A model generated the notes under the pieces. It had not been told where the DNA came from, did not search any database, and saw only the letters and a program-made list of their open reading frames with translations. A stretch of 59,065 nucleotides of DNA from Rhodospirillales bacterium (GTDB lineage: Bacteria > Pseudomonadota > Alphaproteobacteria > Reyranellales > Reyranellaceae), in the NCBI GenBank assembly GCA_009377525.1, contig WHTW01000032.1:1-59065 (forward strand), read 5' to 3'. Positions 35,572 to 45,338 of the stretch are shown one piece after another. Every line of letters starts with the position of its first letter. The stretch's first letter is position 1. Both the position numbers and the translations under genes were made by a program.

Positions 35572-37403
35572 TTGGTGCATCTCCGTTTGTATTCTGGAAC
35601 CGTTACTCTACCCCAAAGGGCCTGTTTGCGGCCACGCGCATCGTCTTCAGCGTCTGCGTAGGAACGCGGCGCGTCGCACGACGCGAGCACCAGGCCGTTC
35701 TTCACCAGTTGCAGGGCAAGGTCGACGCGGTCGGGATCGGGAACGTCGTTCAGCGGCTGCCTGGCGTTGAGCGGCGTGATCAGGCAGCGATAGAGCGGGG
35801 TGCCGTCGGTCAGCCGGTCGGTCTGGCGGCAGCGCAGATCGCGCGGCTGGGCGGCCAGGGCCTCGACCGCGACCTTGTGCAGGGCCGGGTCGGCCACGAT
35901 GTCGACGCCCTGCAGGCGGATCTCGTCGGACCGGTCCTTGAGGCCGATCATCATCAGCGTCTGGCCGAAATGGTCGAAGGAGCCGGCCACGAACTCGACG
36001 GCCTTGCGGGCATCCTCGATCGCCTTGCGGCGGGCCTCGGCCTCCTCTTCGGCCTTGCGCTTGGCCTCTTCCTCGGCCTTTTTCTGCGCGGCCATCTCGC
36101 TCTCGATCTTGCGCCGCGTCTCCTCCTCGAACTGCTTCTTGGCGGCGGCCTCGGCGTCCTCCTGGCGCTGGCGCGTGGCGGCGATCTCCTCGGCCTTCAG
36201 GCGCTGCTCGTTCTCGGCCCGCAGCTTGGCCGCTTCCTCCTCGGCCTTGAGCTGGCGTGCCTCGGCCTCCTCGGCCGCCTGGCGCGCCTTGATCGTCTCC
36301 AGATCGGGACCGCGCATGGCGTAGTAGCCCCCACCGCCCATTAGGGCGAGCACGACGACCGCGAGCGCCATCCACAGACCGGTCCGGCCACTGGGAGCGC
36401 CCGCCGCCGCGGGCGGCGGCAGGGTCGAGACGTGCCGCACTTCGGGCGTCGCCTTGCCGATGACGACCGTGGCATCGGCTGCCGGCGCCTCGGTCATGCC
36501 AAGGACCGGCCGCCAGCCGGCGATGCTCTGCGGCCGGTCGCTCGCCACGACGGCAAGGCCCGCGTCGACGCCTGCCAGCACGCCCGGCGAGAAGCCGATC
36601 GGCTTGATCTGAGACAACGGCTCGTAGGCGTCGTTCAGCATGCGGTCGAAGGCGCCGGGCGGCGTCTTGCCCGCAATCGCATGATAAAGCGTGGCCGAGA
36701 GGCCATAGATATCCGTCCACGGGCCCTGCTTGGCCGACGTCATCTGCTCGGCCGCGGCATAGCCCGGCGTGAAGATGGCGGTGAGCGCCGTGCTGCGCCC
36801 GGCCATCGCCGCGCGCGAGGCGCCGAAGTCGATCAGCGTCGGGTTGCCCGTGGCGTCGAGCAGGATGTTGGCAGGCTTGATGTCACGATGCAGGAAGCCC
36901 GCGTTGTGGACCTGCTCAAGGCCGTCGAGCAGCGGCCACAGGATGCGGTCGACTTCTTCCGCCGAGAGCTTGCCGTTCTTGGTGATGCGTTCCTCAAGCG
37001 TCTCGCCGCTCAGGAGCTCCATCACGATATAGGCGGTGCCGTTGGCTTCGAGGTAGTCGAAGACATGCACGATCGCCGTCGCGCGATGCAGGCTCGCCAG
37101 CGTGCGGCCCTCGGTGACGAAGCGATCGCGGCCCCAGCCGAAATCGTCGGCCATCTTGGTGGTGCGCGGCAGCACCGTGGTGCCGTCCCGGCGGATGGCG
37201 AGCGCCGACGGCAGGTATTCCTTGATTGCGACCTCGCGGCCGAGCTGCACGTCGCGCGCGCGGTAGGTGATGCCGAAGCCGCCCTGGCCCAGCACCGAGA
37301 CAATCTCGTAGCGGCCGATCATCTGGCCCGGCTGCAGGGCGACGTAGTCGACCTCGGGGATCACTCCGGGAGGCGGGCTGGACGTTTGCGTCGGGCCGGT
37401 CAT
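35568..37403 (-). CDS. Membrane Ser/Thr protein kinase with coiled coil and SNase-like C-terminal domain
   Basis: 611 residues. Hanks-type kinase from about 31 to 300: glycine loop GQGGFG (39-44), VAIKEYL with K61, HRDIKPANILLD (172-183), DFG (192-194). A proline-rich linker leads to a single membrane helix (342-364), then a long Lys/Glu/Ala coiled coil (370-470). Residues 475-600 resemble a degenerate staphylococcal-nuclease fold (EIRLQGVDIV, RCRQTDRLTDGTPLYRCLI, LVKNGLVLASC, AEDDARGRKQALWG) with catalytic positions lost. The C-terminal part should lie in the periplasm and may sense the envelope. It sits between the cyclase-FHA gene (9-base gap) and the lipoprotein. Confidence 0.9.
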   Translation of the reverse strand: MTGPTQTSSPPPGVIPEVDYVALQPGQMIGRYEIVSVLGQGGFGITYRARDVQLGREVAIKEYLPSALAIRRDGTTVLPRTTKMADDFGWGRDRFVTEGRTLASLHRATAIVHVFDYLEANGTAYIVMELLSGETLEERITKNGKLSAEEVDRILWPLLDGLEQVHNAGFLHRDIKPANILLDATGNPTLIDFGASRAAMAGRSTALTAIFTPGYAAAEQMTSAKQGPWTDIYGLSATLYHAIAGKTPPGAFDRMLNDAYEPLSQIKPIGFSPGVLAGVDAGLAVVASDRPQSIAGWRPVLGMTEAPAADATVVIGKATPEVRHVSTLPPPAAAGAPSGRTGLWMALAVVVLALMGGGGYYAMRGPDLETIKARQAAEEAEARQLKAEEEAAKLRAENEQRLKAEEIAATRQRQEDAEAAAKKQFEEETRRKIESEMAAQKKAEEEAKRKAEEEAEARRKAIEDARKAVEFVAGSFDHFGQTLMMIGLKDRSDEIRLQGVDIVADPALHKVAVEALAAQPRDLRCRQTDRLTDGTPLYRCLITPLNARQPLNDVPDPDRVDLALQLVKNGLVLASCDAPRSYADAEDDARGRKQALWGRVTVPEYKRRCTK

Positions 37404-37412
37404 GGCGCTGCG

Positions 37413-38303
37413 CTACTGGAGATGGCGCACGAGCATGTCGACGTCGCCAAGCCGGAGCTTGTCGCCGGCGTGCAACGTCATCGGCTCGCCGGCCTTCAGC
37501 GCCTGCTCGCCTATCCTGGTGCCGTTGGTCGAGCCGAGATCCTCGACCTGCAGCGCTTCGCCCGCAACGCGCAGCCGGGCATGGCGGCGCGACACGGTGG
37601 GATGGGCCACGACGAACTCGCACTGGTCGGCGGAGCGGCCGACCACCATGCCGTCCGAGCGACTCATCAGCTTCTCGAGCGTGACCTCGAAGCTGTGCTT
37701 GGTCTTGGCTGAATCGGTGCCTTCGAAGCGCAGCGTGACCTGCGGCACCGTGCGCGTCGTGGTGTGGGCCGCCGCGGCCGCCTTGGCGTGCTGGACGTGG
37801 AAGATCTGCACCGAGCGGCTGACGTTCTTCAGCGTGTGCTCGCCGCCGTCGACGAAAGCATATTCGATGCGCAGTTCGACCAGGTCGCGCACGGCGCGTG
37901 ATACGGCGATGCCGCCGGGCTCGGCCATCGCCTGGATGCGGGCCGCGAGATTGACGCCGTCGCCGAAGATGTTCTGGTCCTCGTCGTCGACGATGACCTC
38001 GCCGAGATGCACGCCGATGCGGAAGTTCATGCGCTGCTCGGGCTCGATCGTGTCGTTGAAGCGCGCCATGCGCTCCTGGATGTCGAGCGCCGCGCTGACG
38101 GCGGTCACGGCCGAGCCGAACTCGGCCAGCATGGCGTCGCCCGCGGTGCCGACCAGGCGGCCGTTGGAGGCCTGGATGGCCGGACGCCAGACCTCGATCT
38201 GTGCGGTCTTAAGGTGCCGGAAGGTGCGCGTCTCCGAACCCTCCATCATGCGGGTGAAGCCCGCGATGTCGGCGTGGACGATGGCAGCTAGGCGGCGTTG
38301 CAT
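37413..38303 (-). CDS. Class III adenylate/guanylate cyclase with C-terminal FHA domain
   Basis: 296 residues. The cyclase domain (1-165) opens AAIVHADIAGFTRMME with metal ligand D12; the second metal Asp is D56 in TAGDAML; RIGVHLGEVIVDDED and FGDGVNLAARIQAMA follow. The position that often holds the base-selecting lysine reads G52. The FHA domain (about 205-290) has VVGRSADQ, SRRHARL and LGSTNGTRIG, intact for phosphothreonine binding. No membrane segment. It lies directly upstream of the kinase gene, which could phosphorylate its FHA partner. Product nucleotide is undetermined. Confidence 0.9.
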   Translation of the reverse strand: MQRRLAAIVHADIAGFTRMMEGSETRTFRHLKTAQIEVWRPAIQASNGRLVGTAGDAMLAEFGSAVTAVSAALDIQERMARFNDTIEPEQRMNFRIGVHLGEVIVDDEDQNIFGDGVNLAARIQAMAEPGGIAVSRAVRDLVELRIEYAFVDGGEHTLKNVSRSVQIFHVQHAKAAAAAHTTTRTVPQVTLRFEGTDSAKTKHSFEVTLEKLMSRSDGMVVGRSADQCEFVVAHPTVSRRHARLRVAGEALQVEDLGSTNGTRIGEQALKAGEPMTLHAGDKLRLGDVDMLVRHLQ

Positions 38304-38309
38304 GATAGA

Positions 38310-39083
38310 TCAGCGCCCCTTGAAGGCGGGCGTCCGGCGCTCACGCAGCGCAGCCAGGCCTTCGCGGAGGTCTTCGGATGTGGCGCACTCGCGCATGTTC
38401 TGGCGGATGGACGGGACGTCGGGCTCGGCCTGGGCATACTGCTCGATGGCACGCTTCATGTTCACCATGGAAAGCGGCGCCAAAGTGGCGAGCCGGTTGG
38501 ATAACTCGTCGATTTTTCCCTTGAACTCGCTTCGTTCCACCAGCCAGTCCAGGTAGCCCACAGCCAGCAGGTCGGCGTCGGTGAAATCCTCCGACAGCAG
38601 GAAGGCGCGCTTGGCGAAGCTTGGGCTCACCTTCTGGGTGTAGCGGCGCAGGCCGCTGGGATAGTAGTGCAGGCCGAACCGGGCCGCCGGCATGAAGAAC
38701 TTCATGCCCTTGACGCCCAGCCGGAAGTCGCAGGCCAGCGCCATGTCGGTCGCCCCGCCATAGACGCCGCCATTCAGCGCACAGAGCGTCGGCATGCGCA
38801 TGGCCTCGATGCGGTCCATGACGTTCTCGAAGGCCGAGTCCCTGTGACCGGTCTGCTTCTGGCCGCCGGCCGGGATCGAGCCGAGATCGTAGCCCGAGCA
38901 GAAGGTCTGCTCGCCGGCGCCGGTGATCACCGTGACCCGTACGTCGGGGTTGGCGTCGGCCGTCTCGACCGCTGCCATCAACAGATCGAGCCCCTCGGGA
39001 TCGAGGCGGTTGTGCTTGGCCGGATCGTTCAGCGTGATGGTGGCGCGCGGGCCGTCGACGGCGAAAAGAACGGTGTCGGACAT
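38310..39083 (-). CDS. Enoyl-CoA hydratase/isomerase family protein
   Basis: 257 residues from the ATG at 39083, the point where homology begins (MSDTVLFAVDGPRATITLND). Crotonase motifs: oxyanion loop EQTFCSGYDLGSIPAGG, ALNGGVYGGATDMALACDFR, and the end LREGLAALRERRTPAFKGR. It lies six bases before the cyclase gene and may share its transcript, an odd pairing of an acyl-CoA enzyme with signalling genes. The divergent acyl-CoA dehydrogenase 73 bases away suggests its metabolic role lies with that enzyme. Confidence 0.88.
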   Translation of the reverse strand: MSDTVLFAVDGPRATITLNDPAKHNRLDPEGLDLLMAAVETADANPDVRVTVITGAGEQTFCSGYDLGSIPAGGQKQTGHRDSAFENVMDRIEAMRMPTLCALNGGVYGGATDMALACDFRLGVKGMKFFMPAARFGLHYYPSGLRRYTQKVSPSFAKRAFLLSEDFTDADLLAVGYLDWLVERSEFKGKIDELSNRLATLAPLSMVNMKRAIEQYAQAEPDVPSIRQNMRECATSEDLREGLAALRERRTPAFKGR

Positions 39084-39156
39084 GATGGGTGGAAAATACC
39101 CGAGCCGGTCGCCAAAAGCGACCGAGCGCGGCATATTGCGGCCCGGAGGAAAGCAG

Positions 39157-40943
<1,787 letters not shown>

Positions 40944-40947
<4 letters not shown>

Positions 40948-42188
40948 GCGCAGCCCTGATCGAGCTGCCGGCGGACGAGGCGGAGGCCTTCGCCCGTCGC
41001 TTCGACCTGGCGAGCCTCGAACGCGCCTTCCTCGACGATCCGTTCCCCTACTATCACGCGCTGCGCCGCTTCGCGCCGCTGAAGCGCCTGCCCGATGGCA
41101 GCGTGTTCCTGTCGCGCCATGCCGACGTTGCGGTCTGCTACCGCGATCCCGTTATGCGCTCCGACAAGAAGGCCGAGTTCGGCCACAAGTTCGGCGTCGG
41201 GACGCCCCTCTACAAGCATCACACCACGAGCCTCGTATTCAACGATCCACCGTTGCATACGCGCGTGCGCAAGCTCCTCGCGGCAGCCTTCACGCCGCGC
41301 GCGCTCGCCGCCCTGCAGCCGCGCATCGAAGCCGTGGTCGACGGGCTGCTGGCCGAGCACGCCGCCAAGGGCCGCATGGACCTGGTCGAGGACTTCGCCT
41401 TCCGCCTGCCCGTCGAGGTGATCTGCGACATGCTGGGCGTGCCGGCGGGCGAGCGCGCGCCCTTCCGGCGCTATTCGCTCGCCATCCTGGGGGCGCTCGA
41501 ACCCGTCGCCGGCCCCGAGCGCCAGGCCGCGGGCAACGCCGCCGTCGCCGAGTTCTCGGCCTATCTCGACGACCTCGTCGCCGAACGGCGCAAGCGGCCG
41601 GCCGACGACCGCGACGTGCTCGGCACCCTGATCCACGGCGAGGTCGACGGCGAGCGGCTGACGCACGACGAACTGGTGCAGAACTGCATCTTCCTGCTGA
41701 ACGCCGGCCACGAGACCACGACCAACCTTATAGGCAACACGATCGACGCCCTGCTGCGCTTCCCCGACGAACTGCGCCGGCTCAAGGAAAATCCTGGCCT
41801 GCTGAAGAGCTGCATCGAAGAAGGCCTGCGCTTCGAGAGCTCCAACCAGCTCGGCAACCGACGGCTGGCGGCCGACCTCGAGATCGGCGGCGAGATGCTT
41901 TCAGCCGGCACCTACATCCATATCGGCATCGGTGCCGCCAACCGCGACCCCGCGCAGTTCGCCGAGCCCGACCGCTTCGACGCCGGCCGCGAGCCCAACC
42001 GCCATTTCGCCTTCGGCTCGGGCGTCCACATGTGCCTGGGCGCGGTGCTGGCGCGCATGGAGGGCACGATCGCCATCGGCCGGCTGGTCAGCCGCTTCGA
42101 CGGCCTCGCCCGCGCCGGGACGCCCGAGCGCGGCGGCCGCGCCCGCTTCCGCGGCTTCAATCGCTATCCGATTGCCTGGGCCAACTAG
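40944..42188 (+). CDS. Cytochrome P450, probable CTG start
   Basis: 414 residues if translation begins at the CTG that overlaps the preceding stop. Motifs: I-helix NAGHETTTN, ExxR in EEGLRFES, and the heme loop FAFGSGVHMCLGAVLARME with the thiolate cysteine. The early DPFPYYHALRRF begins about 30 residues from this CTG, the usual spacing. There is no in-frame ATG, GTG or TTG before about codon 52, which would cut into the fold. Soluble class I type; needs ferredoxin and reductase from elsewhere. Probably co-transcribed with the acyl-CoA dehydrogenase. Confidence 0.9.
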
Positions 42189-42194
42189 GCCAGT

Positions 42195-42540
42195 CCGCTG
42201 CATGCATTGCAGTCAGCGCAGGAATTTCCGCAATTAGCGCAATTTCCGCTACCCGGTTTCGATGTCCACGCCCGACCACTTTTGTGGTCGAGGAGTGCTG
42301 AAGCCCCTATCGGTTGGGCCGCCCCCGAGTTCGGACAGTTACGCTAGTTTCGCTACCGGTTTTCACCTCACCACGCCGGGGCTGCCGGCCACGACAAAGA
42401 GCCGGAGCCACTAGCGGAAGCCCCCACTCCCGCCATGGAAACGGATGAACGATGCAAAGAGCGACAATGCCCAATGCCCTCGGACCCTATCACAAACTCC
42501 AGTGCTCGTCAATAACTAGGCTATTTTTGCGTGCCATATG
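42195..42540 (-). repeat. Long intergenic repeat family 1, copy C (divergent)
   Basis: Lies seven bases after the P450 stop and keeps copy A's orientation and block order. It shows an AAAAATAG block, TTGACG, GTCGCTCTTTGCATCGTT, GCGAAACTAGCGTAACTG with TCCGAACTCGG, CCAACCGATAGGGG, 9-bp units of the GCGGAAATT type, and AATGCATGCAG. The central hairpin of A and B is not conserved here. A GACCACAAAAGTGGTC inverted repeat replaces other sequence. The boundary near 42540 is approximate. Confidence 0.7.
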
Positions 42541-42630
42541 GAGCCGCCGAGTGCCGATTGCCATCACTGACGGCACGAGCTACTCGAAAGGCTTCGCCAT
42601 ATAGACCCTGACGTGTGCGTCCTTGCCGTG

Positions 42631-43047
42631 CTAGGGCGGCCCGCGGCTCACGATCTCGAAACCGTGCCGACGGTAGAGCCGGATGTTGCCTTCCGCCATC
42701 TCGGCGGTCTCGAGCGACATGCCCTTGAGCCCCATGGACCGCGCGACCTCCTCGATCCGCTCCAGCAGGAAGCTCCCGAGCCCGGTGCCCTGGCTCACCG
42801 GGTCGACGCCCAGCCGGTCGATGTAGATGCCGCCGTCGCGCCGCTCCGTGGCAGCAACGCCCACGATCTCGCTGCCGTCGACCGCGAGGTAGACATCGCC
42901 GCGCTCGATGGACGCGGAAAGAAACGCGTAGGCGCCGGCCGTCATTTCGCGCCCCAGCCTGCGGACATAGGGCGTGAACGCCATGCGCAGGGTCCGTTCC
43001 GCGTCGCCGCACTCAGACGGAACTGCCTTTCTAAAGGTCAGTGACAT
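42631..43047 (-). pseudogene. GNAT N-acetyltransferase, C-terminus cut by in-frame TAG
   Basis: 138 residues before the stop, from an ATG at 43047. GNAT motifs: VAVDGSEIVGVAATE, the acetyl-CoA loop VSQGTGLGSFLLERIEE, and LETAEMAEGNIRLYRRHGFEIV. Translation stops at TAG (42631-42633) right after RGPP. The same frame then continues HGKDAHVRVYMAKPFE to a second stop at 42580-42582, which is the expected end of such proteins. I read this as a nonsense mutation that removes the last beta strand; the core may still fold. Confidence 0.7.
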
Positions 43048-43143
43048 AGCTGAAGACTTGAAGACTAGCAAAGAAAAGCAGCCCACGGCGCCTACGGCGA
43101 GCATTGTTCGATGCAGACCACATCGCTGAATATCTGAATATCG

Positions 43144-43773
43144 TCACGTCGAAGCTATGATTGTCCGGAAGGTGATCGAAATCCGGCGTCTTCGCCGTTC
43201 GATAAGCCCATCATGCGTATCATTCAATCGCGGGGCAATTCCGTGCTTCCACGCCGTCCTTGACGCGCCGCTCAACACGATTGCACTTCGTGGCTCCAAC
43301 AGCTGAGAGAATACTGCGGAGGACGCCGGATTGTAGAAATCCATAAGGACGGAAGACAAGAGGCTAATCGAAACGACGACCGGACCAAAACAGGGGATGC
43401 AGTCTATATGCGGAGCGATTCCTTGGCCGGCTTGGTATTCGTTGACTATTGCCTGGTCAGGCGCCCGATCGAACCATCCTGCGGTGACAAGCCTTGTGGA
43501 GAGGTCATCTAGCCATGTTGGCAGTTGCCCCAAATACATAGTCCGATCGATCCGTCTGGCTTTGTAGTCGTATCTCCAGCCGTAGTGCTGCACACGTCTT
43601 CTAAGATCAGACCGCCAAGGTGCACGATCTATCGCATCGACCAAGGTCCGCTCTTCTTGAAAGGAAATGAAATCCGACTGGTACGCTAGACCTTGAACAC
43701 AGATATCGGCCCTGGTCGCAGCTGACCTAGGTTGCGAAATATCAAAAAGGTCCGGTTGGCGTGGGGAACTCAT
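43144..43773 (-). CDS. AlkB-like 2-oxoglutarate/Fe(II)-dependent dioxygenase
   Basis: 209 residues. The iron ligands are HID (H122, D124) in GIAPHIDCIPCFGPVV and H177 in WKHGIAP, and the 2-oxoglutarate arginines are R197 and R203 in RISITFR, so the active site is complete. NEYQAGQGIAPHID resembles the AlkB/ALKBH8 branch. It may repair alkylated nucleic acid or modify tRNA. It starts two bases after the methyltransferase stop, and both genes have far lower G+C than their surroundings. Confidence 0.85.
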   Translation of the reverse strand: MSSPRQPDLFDISQPRSAATRADICVQGLAYQSDFISFQEERTLVDAIDRAPWRSDLRRRVQHYGWRYDYKARRIDRTMYLGQLPTWLDDLSTRLVTAGWFDRAPDQAIVNEYQAGQGIAPHIDCIPCFGPVVVSISLLSSVLMDFYNPASSAVFSQLLEPRSAIVLSGASRTAWKHGIAPRLNDTHDGLIERRRRRISITFRTIIAST

Positions 43774-43775
43774 TT

Positions 43776-44615
43776 CTACTTCGCTCGTGTGGCCAGGAAC
43801 TCCAAGTTGTGGCCCCTGGGTGAATTTACGTGAACGATTTTGCCGGGAGTTAGGCGATGTTGGCGCATAGGGTGGCTAACTTTGGTCGTCACAGTCTTTT
43901 CAAACTCTAGCTCCAGGACCTCACATCTTCCAAGGAAGTATTGGAACTTACCCTCAAAGGGATAAGCGTTCGAATACACCAGCCATACTTCCCGACCATC
44001 CGCTAACGTTCGGACGCGCGACGCGATTTTGGCTATGTCATCAACGTTTGCGAAGCTCAAGTTCTTCTGTGACATGATGTAGCTGAGGACAATGACGACA
44101 TGCGTAGCACCGTTGATAAGGCGCTTTAGCCGGTCAGTCGTGACCTCTTCGAGTGTCGGGACAAAGCGATAAAACCCTCCCGATGTTGATGAGAAGCAAT
44201 CGTCACGTTGCGAGAATCGCTCAGCGAACTTCAGCATTGGTGCAGAAATGTCGACACCAATGTAGCTCAGCGCCAGCGGCTGGCCGAAGCGATTAAGGTT
44301 CAACTGTGCTAACGCCAGCGCAGCAGTCATGGGGCCGCATCCGATATCCAGCACTGCGACAGCCGACTTCTTGGTCAGCGCTTGCGCTACGTCGCTCAAG
44401 GCTATTTTGGCAGCCTCGTAGTGAGAGTGCATGTAAGCCATGCAATAGCAAAGGACTGACTCGTCCGTGTTGAACGGGCCATTCCCTCTGTCGCACTGGT
44501 TGTTGATCCAGCCCAAACTGCGGGTCTTCTCGTACTCGGCCCAACCTTCGCGGGCTCTCTGGTGCCTCTCAAGAGAGCGCTTAACAACGTATTCGAAGGC
44601 ATCCTGGTAGCTCAT
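43776..44615 (-). CDS. SAM-dependent methyltransferase, low-G+C cassette
   Basis: 279 residues from the ATG at 44615, with GAGGG upstream; a TTG six bases earlier is a weaker start. Motif I is VAVLDIGCGPMTAALALAQL, with a following acidic stretch YIGVDISAPMLKFAERFS and a later HVVIVLSYIMSQKNLSF. The N-terminal 75 residues (KTRSLGWINNQCDRGNGPFN) are not a common methyltransferase start. Substrate unknown. It forms a two-gene unit with the AlkB-like gene; one 60-base line in it (43921-43980) is 26/60 G+C. Confidence 0.78.
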   Translation of the reverse strand: MSYQDAFEYVVKRSLERHQRAREGWAEYEKTRSLGWINNQCDRGNGPFNTDESVLCYCMAYMHSHYEAAKIALSDVAQALTKKSAVAVLDIGCGPMTAALALAQLNLNRFGQPLALSYIGVDISAPMLKFAERFSQRDDCFSSTSGGFYRFVPTLEEVTTDRLKRLINGATHVVIVLSYIMSQKNLSFANVDDIAKIASRVRTLADGREVWLVYSNAYPFEGKFQYFLGRCEVLELEFEKTVTTKVSHPMRQHRLTPGKIVHVNSPRGHNLEFLATRAK

Positions 44616-44703
44616 GTCCAATTCCCTCGCTCACCATCGCCATACTCATAAGTTGAACTAGATAGTATATCTACAATCCGGCTTGGCGACGCCTGCAGGC
44701 TCT

Positions 44704-44741
44704 ACAAAGAAAAACGCCCGCCGGCGGGGCCGACGGGCGTT
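44704..44741 (-). terminator. Rho-independent terminator after rplQ
   Basis: On the minus strand AACGCCCG-CGG pairs with CCG-CGGGCGTT around a five-base loop with one mismatch, followed by TTTCTTTG. It lies 24 bases past the rplQ stop and closes the ribosomal block. Confidence 0.9.
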
Positions 44742-44764
44742 GTTTCGGTGTACGGCGAAGCGTC

Positions 44765-45187
44765 TTACGCCGCTTCCTGCTGCTCGGCGAGCTCGGCCGA
44801 CGGACCGCTGTCCTGGCCCTTGGCGGCGATGTCGCGCTCGATGAACTCGATCACCGCCATCGGGGCGGCGTCACCGAAGCGGAAGCCCGCCTTCAGGACG
44901 CGCAGGTAGCCGCCGGCGCGCTTGGAGTAGCGCGGACCGAGCGTGGTGAAGAGCTTGTCGGCGATGTAGGGATCGCGCAGGTAGCCGATCGCTTGGCGGC
45001 GGGCGTGCAGGCCGCCGCGCTTGCCGAGCGTGACCAGCTTCTCGACGATCGGACGCAGGTCCTTCGCCTTGTGCAGCGTGGTCGTGATCTGCTCGTGCTT
45101 GATGAGGGCACCGGCGAGATTCATGAACATCGCCTTGCGATGCTCCGCCGTGCGGTGGAACTTCCGACCGCGATTGTTGTGACGCAT
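44765..45187 (-). CDS. rplQ: 50S ribosomal protein L17
   Basis: 140 residues. The core [40 protein letters not shown] and [20 protein letters not shown] is standard; L17 binds 23S rRNA near the tunnel exit. The final 20 residues ([17 protein letters not shown]) form an acidic tail not needed for the fold. It is separated from rpoA by a 130-bp palindromic element, unlike the usual short rpoA-rplQ gap, so its expression may differ from that of rpoA. Confidence 0.96.
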   Translation of the reverse strand: MRHNNRGRKFHRTAEHRKAMFMNLAGALIKHEQITTTLHKAKDLRPIVEKLVTLGKRGGLHARRQAIGYLRDPYIADKLFTTLGPRYSKRAGGYLRVLKAGFRFGDAAPMAVIEFIERDIAAKGQDSGPSAELAEQQEAA

Positions 45188-45208
45188 GACTAAATCCCTT
45201 CCACCGGC

Positions 45209-45338
45209 CTAGAGCATTGTTCCGTCCGGCTGGAACCAGCCGGACGGAACAATGCCCTGTGGCACTCCTATCTCGAACTACGCGTTTTCGATCAGGTTGA
45301 ACCGCATGCGGTTCAACCTGATCGAAACCCCGCTCTAG
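45209..45338. repeat. Compound palindromic element between rpoA and rplQ
   Basis: 130 bp bounded by CTAGAGC (45209-45215) and GCTCTAG (45332-45338). It holds a perfect 20-bp inverted repeat with a two-base loop (45214-45255, arm GCATTGTTCCGTCCGGCTGG) and a perfect 42-bp palindrome with no loop (45286-45327, half-site ending GGTTGAACCGCA). The terminal CTAG supplies the TAG stop of rpoA on the minus strand. It looks like an inserted repeat unit. Its RNA would form two strong hairpins without T tracts. Confidence 0.85.

Noticed and set aside
42631..42633. TAG in the GNAT gene as a programmed recoding (pyrrolysine) codon
   Set aside because: No recoding machinery or stimulatory structure is evident, and a second TAG ends the same gene; a simple nonsense change is the more economical reading.
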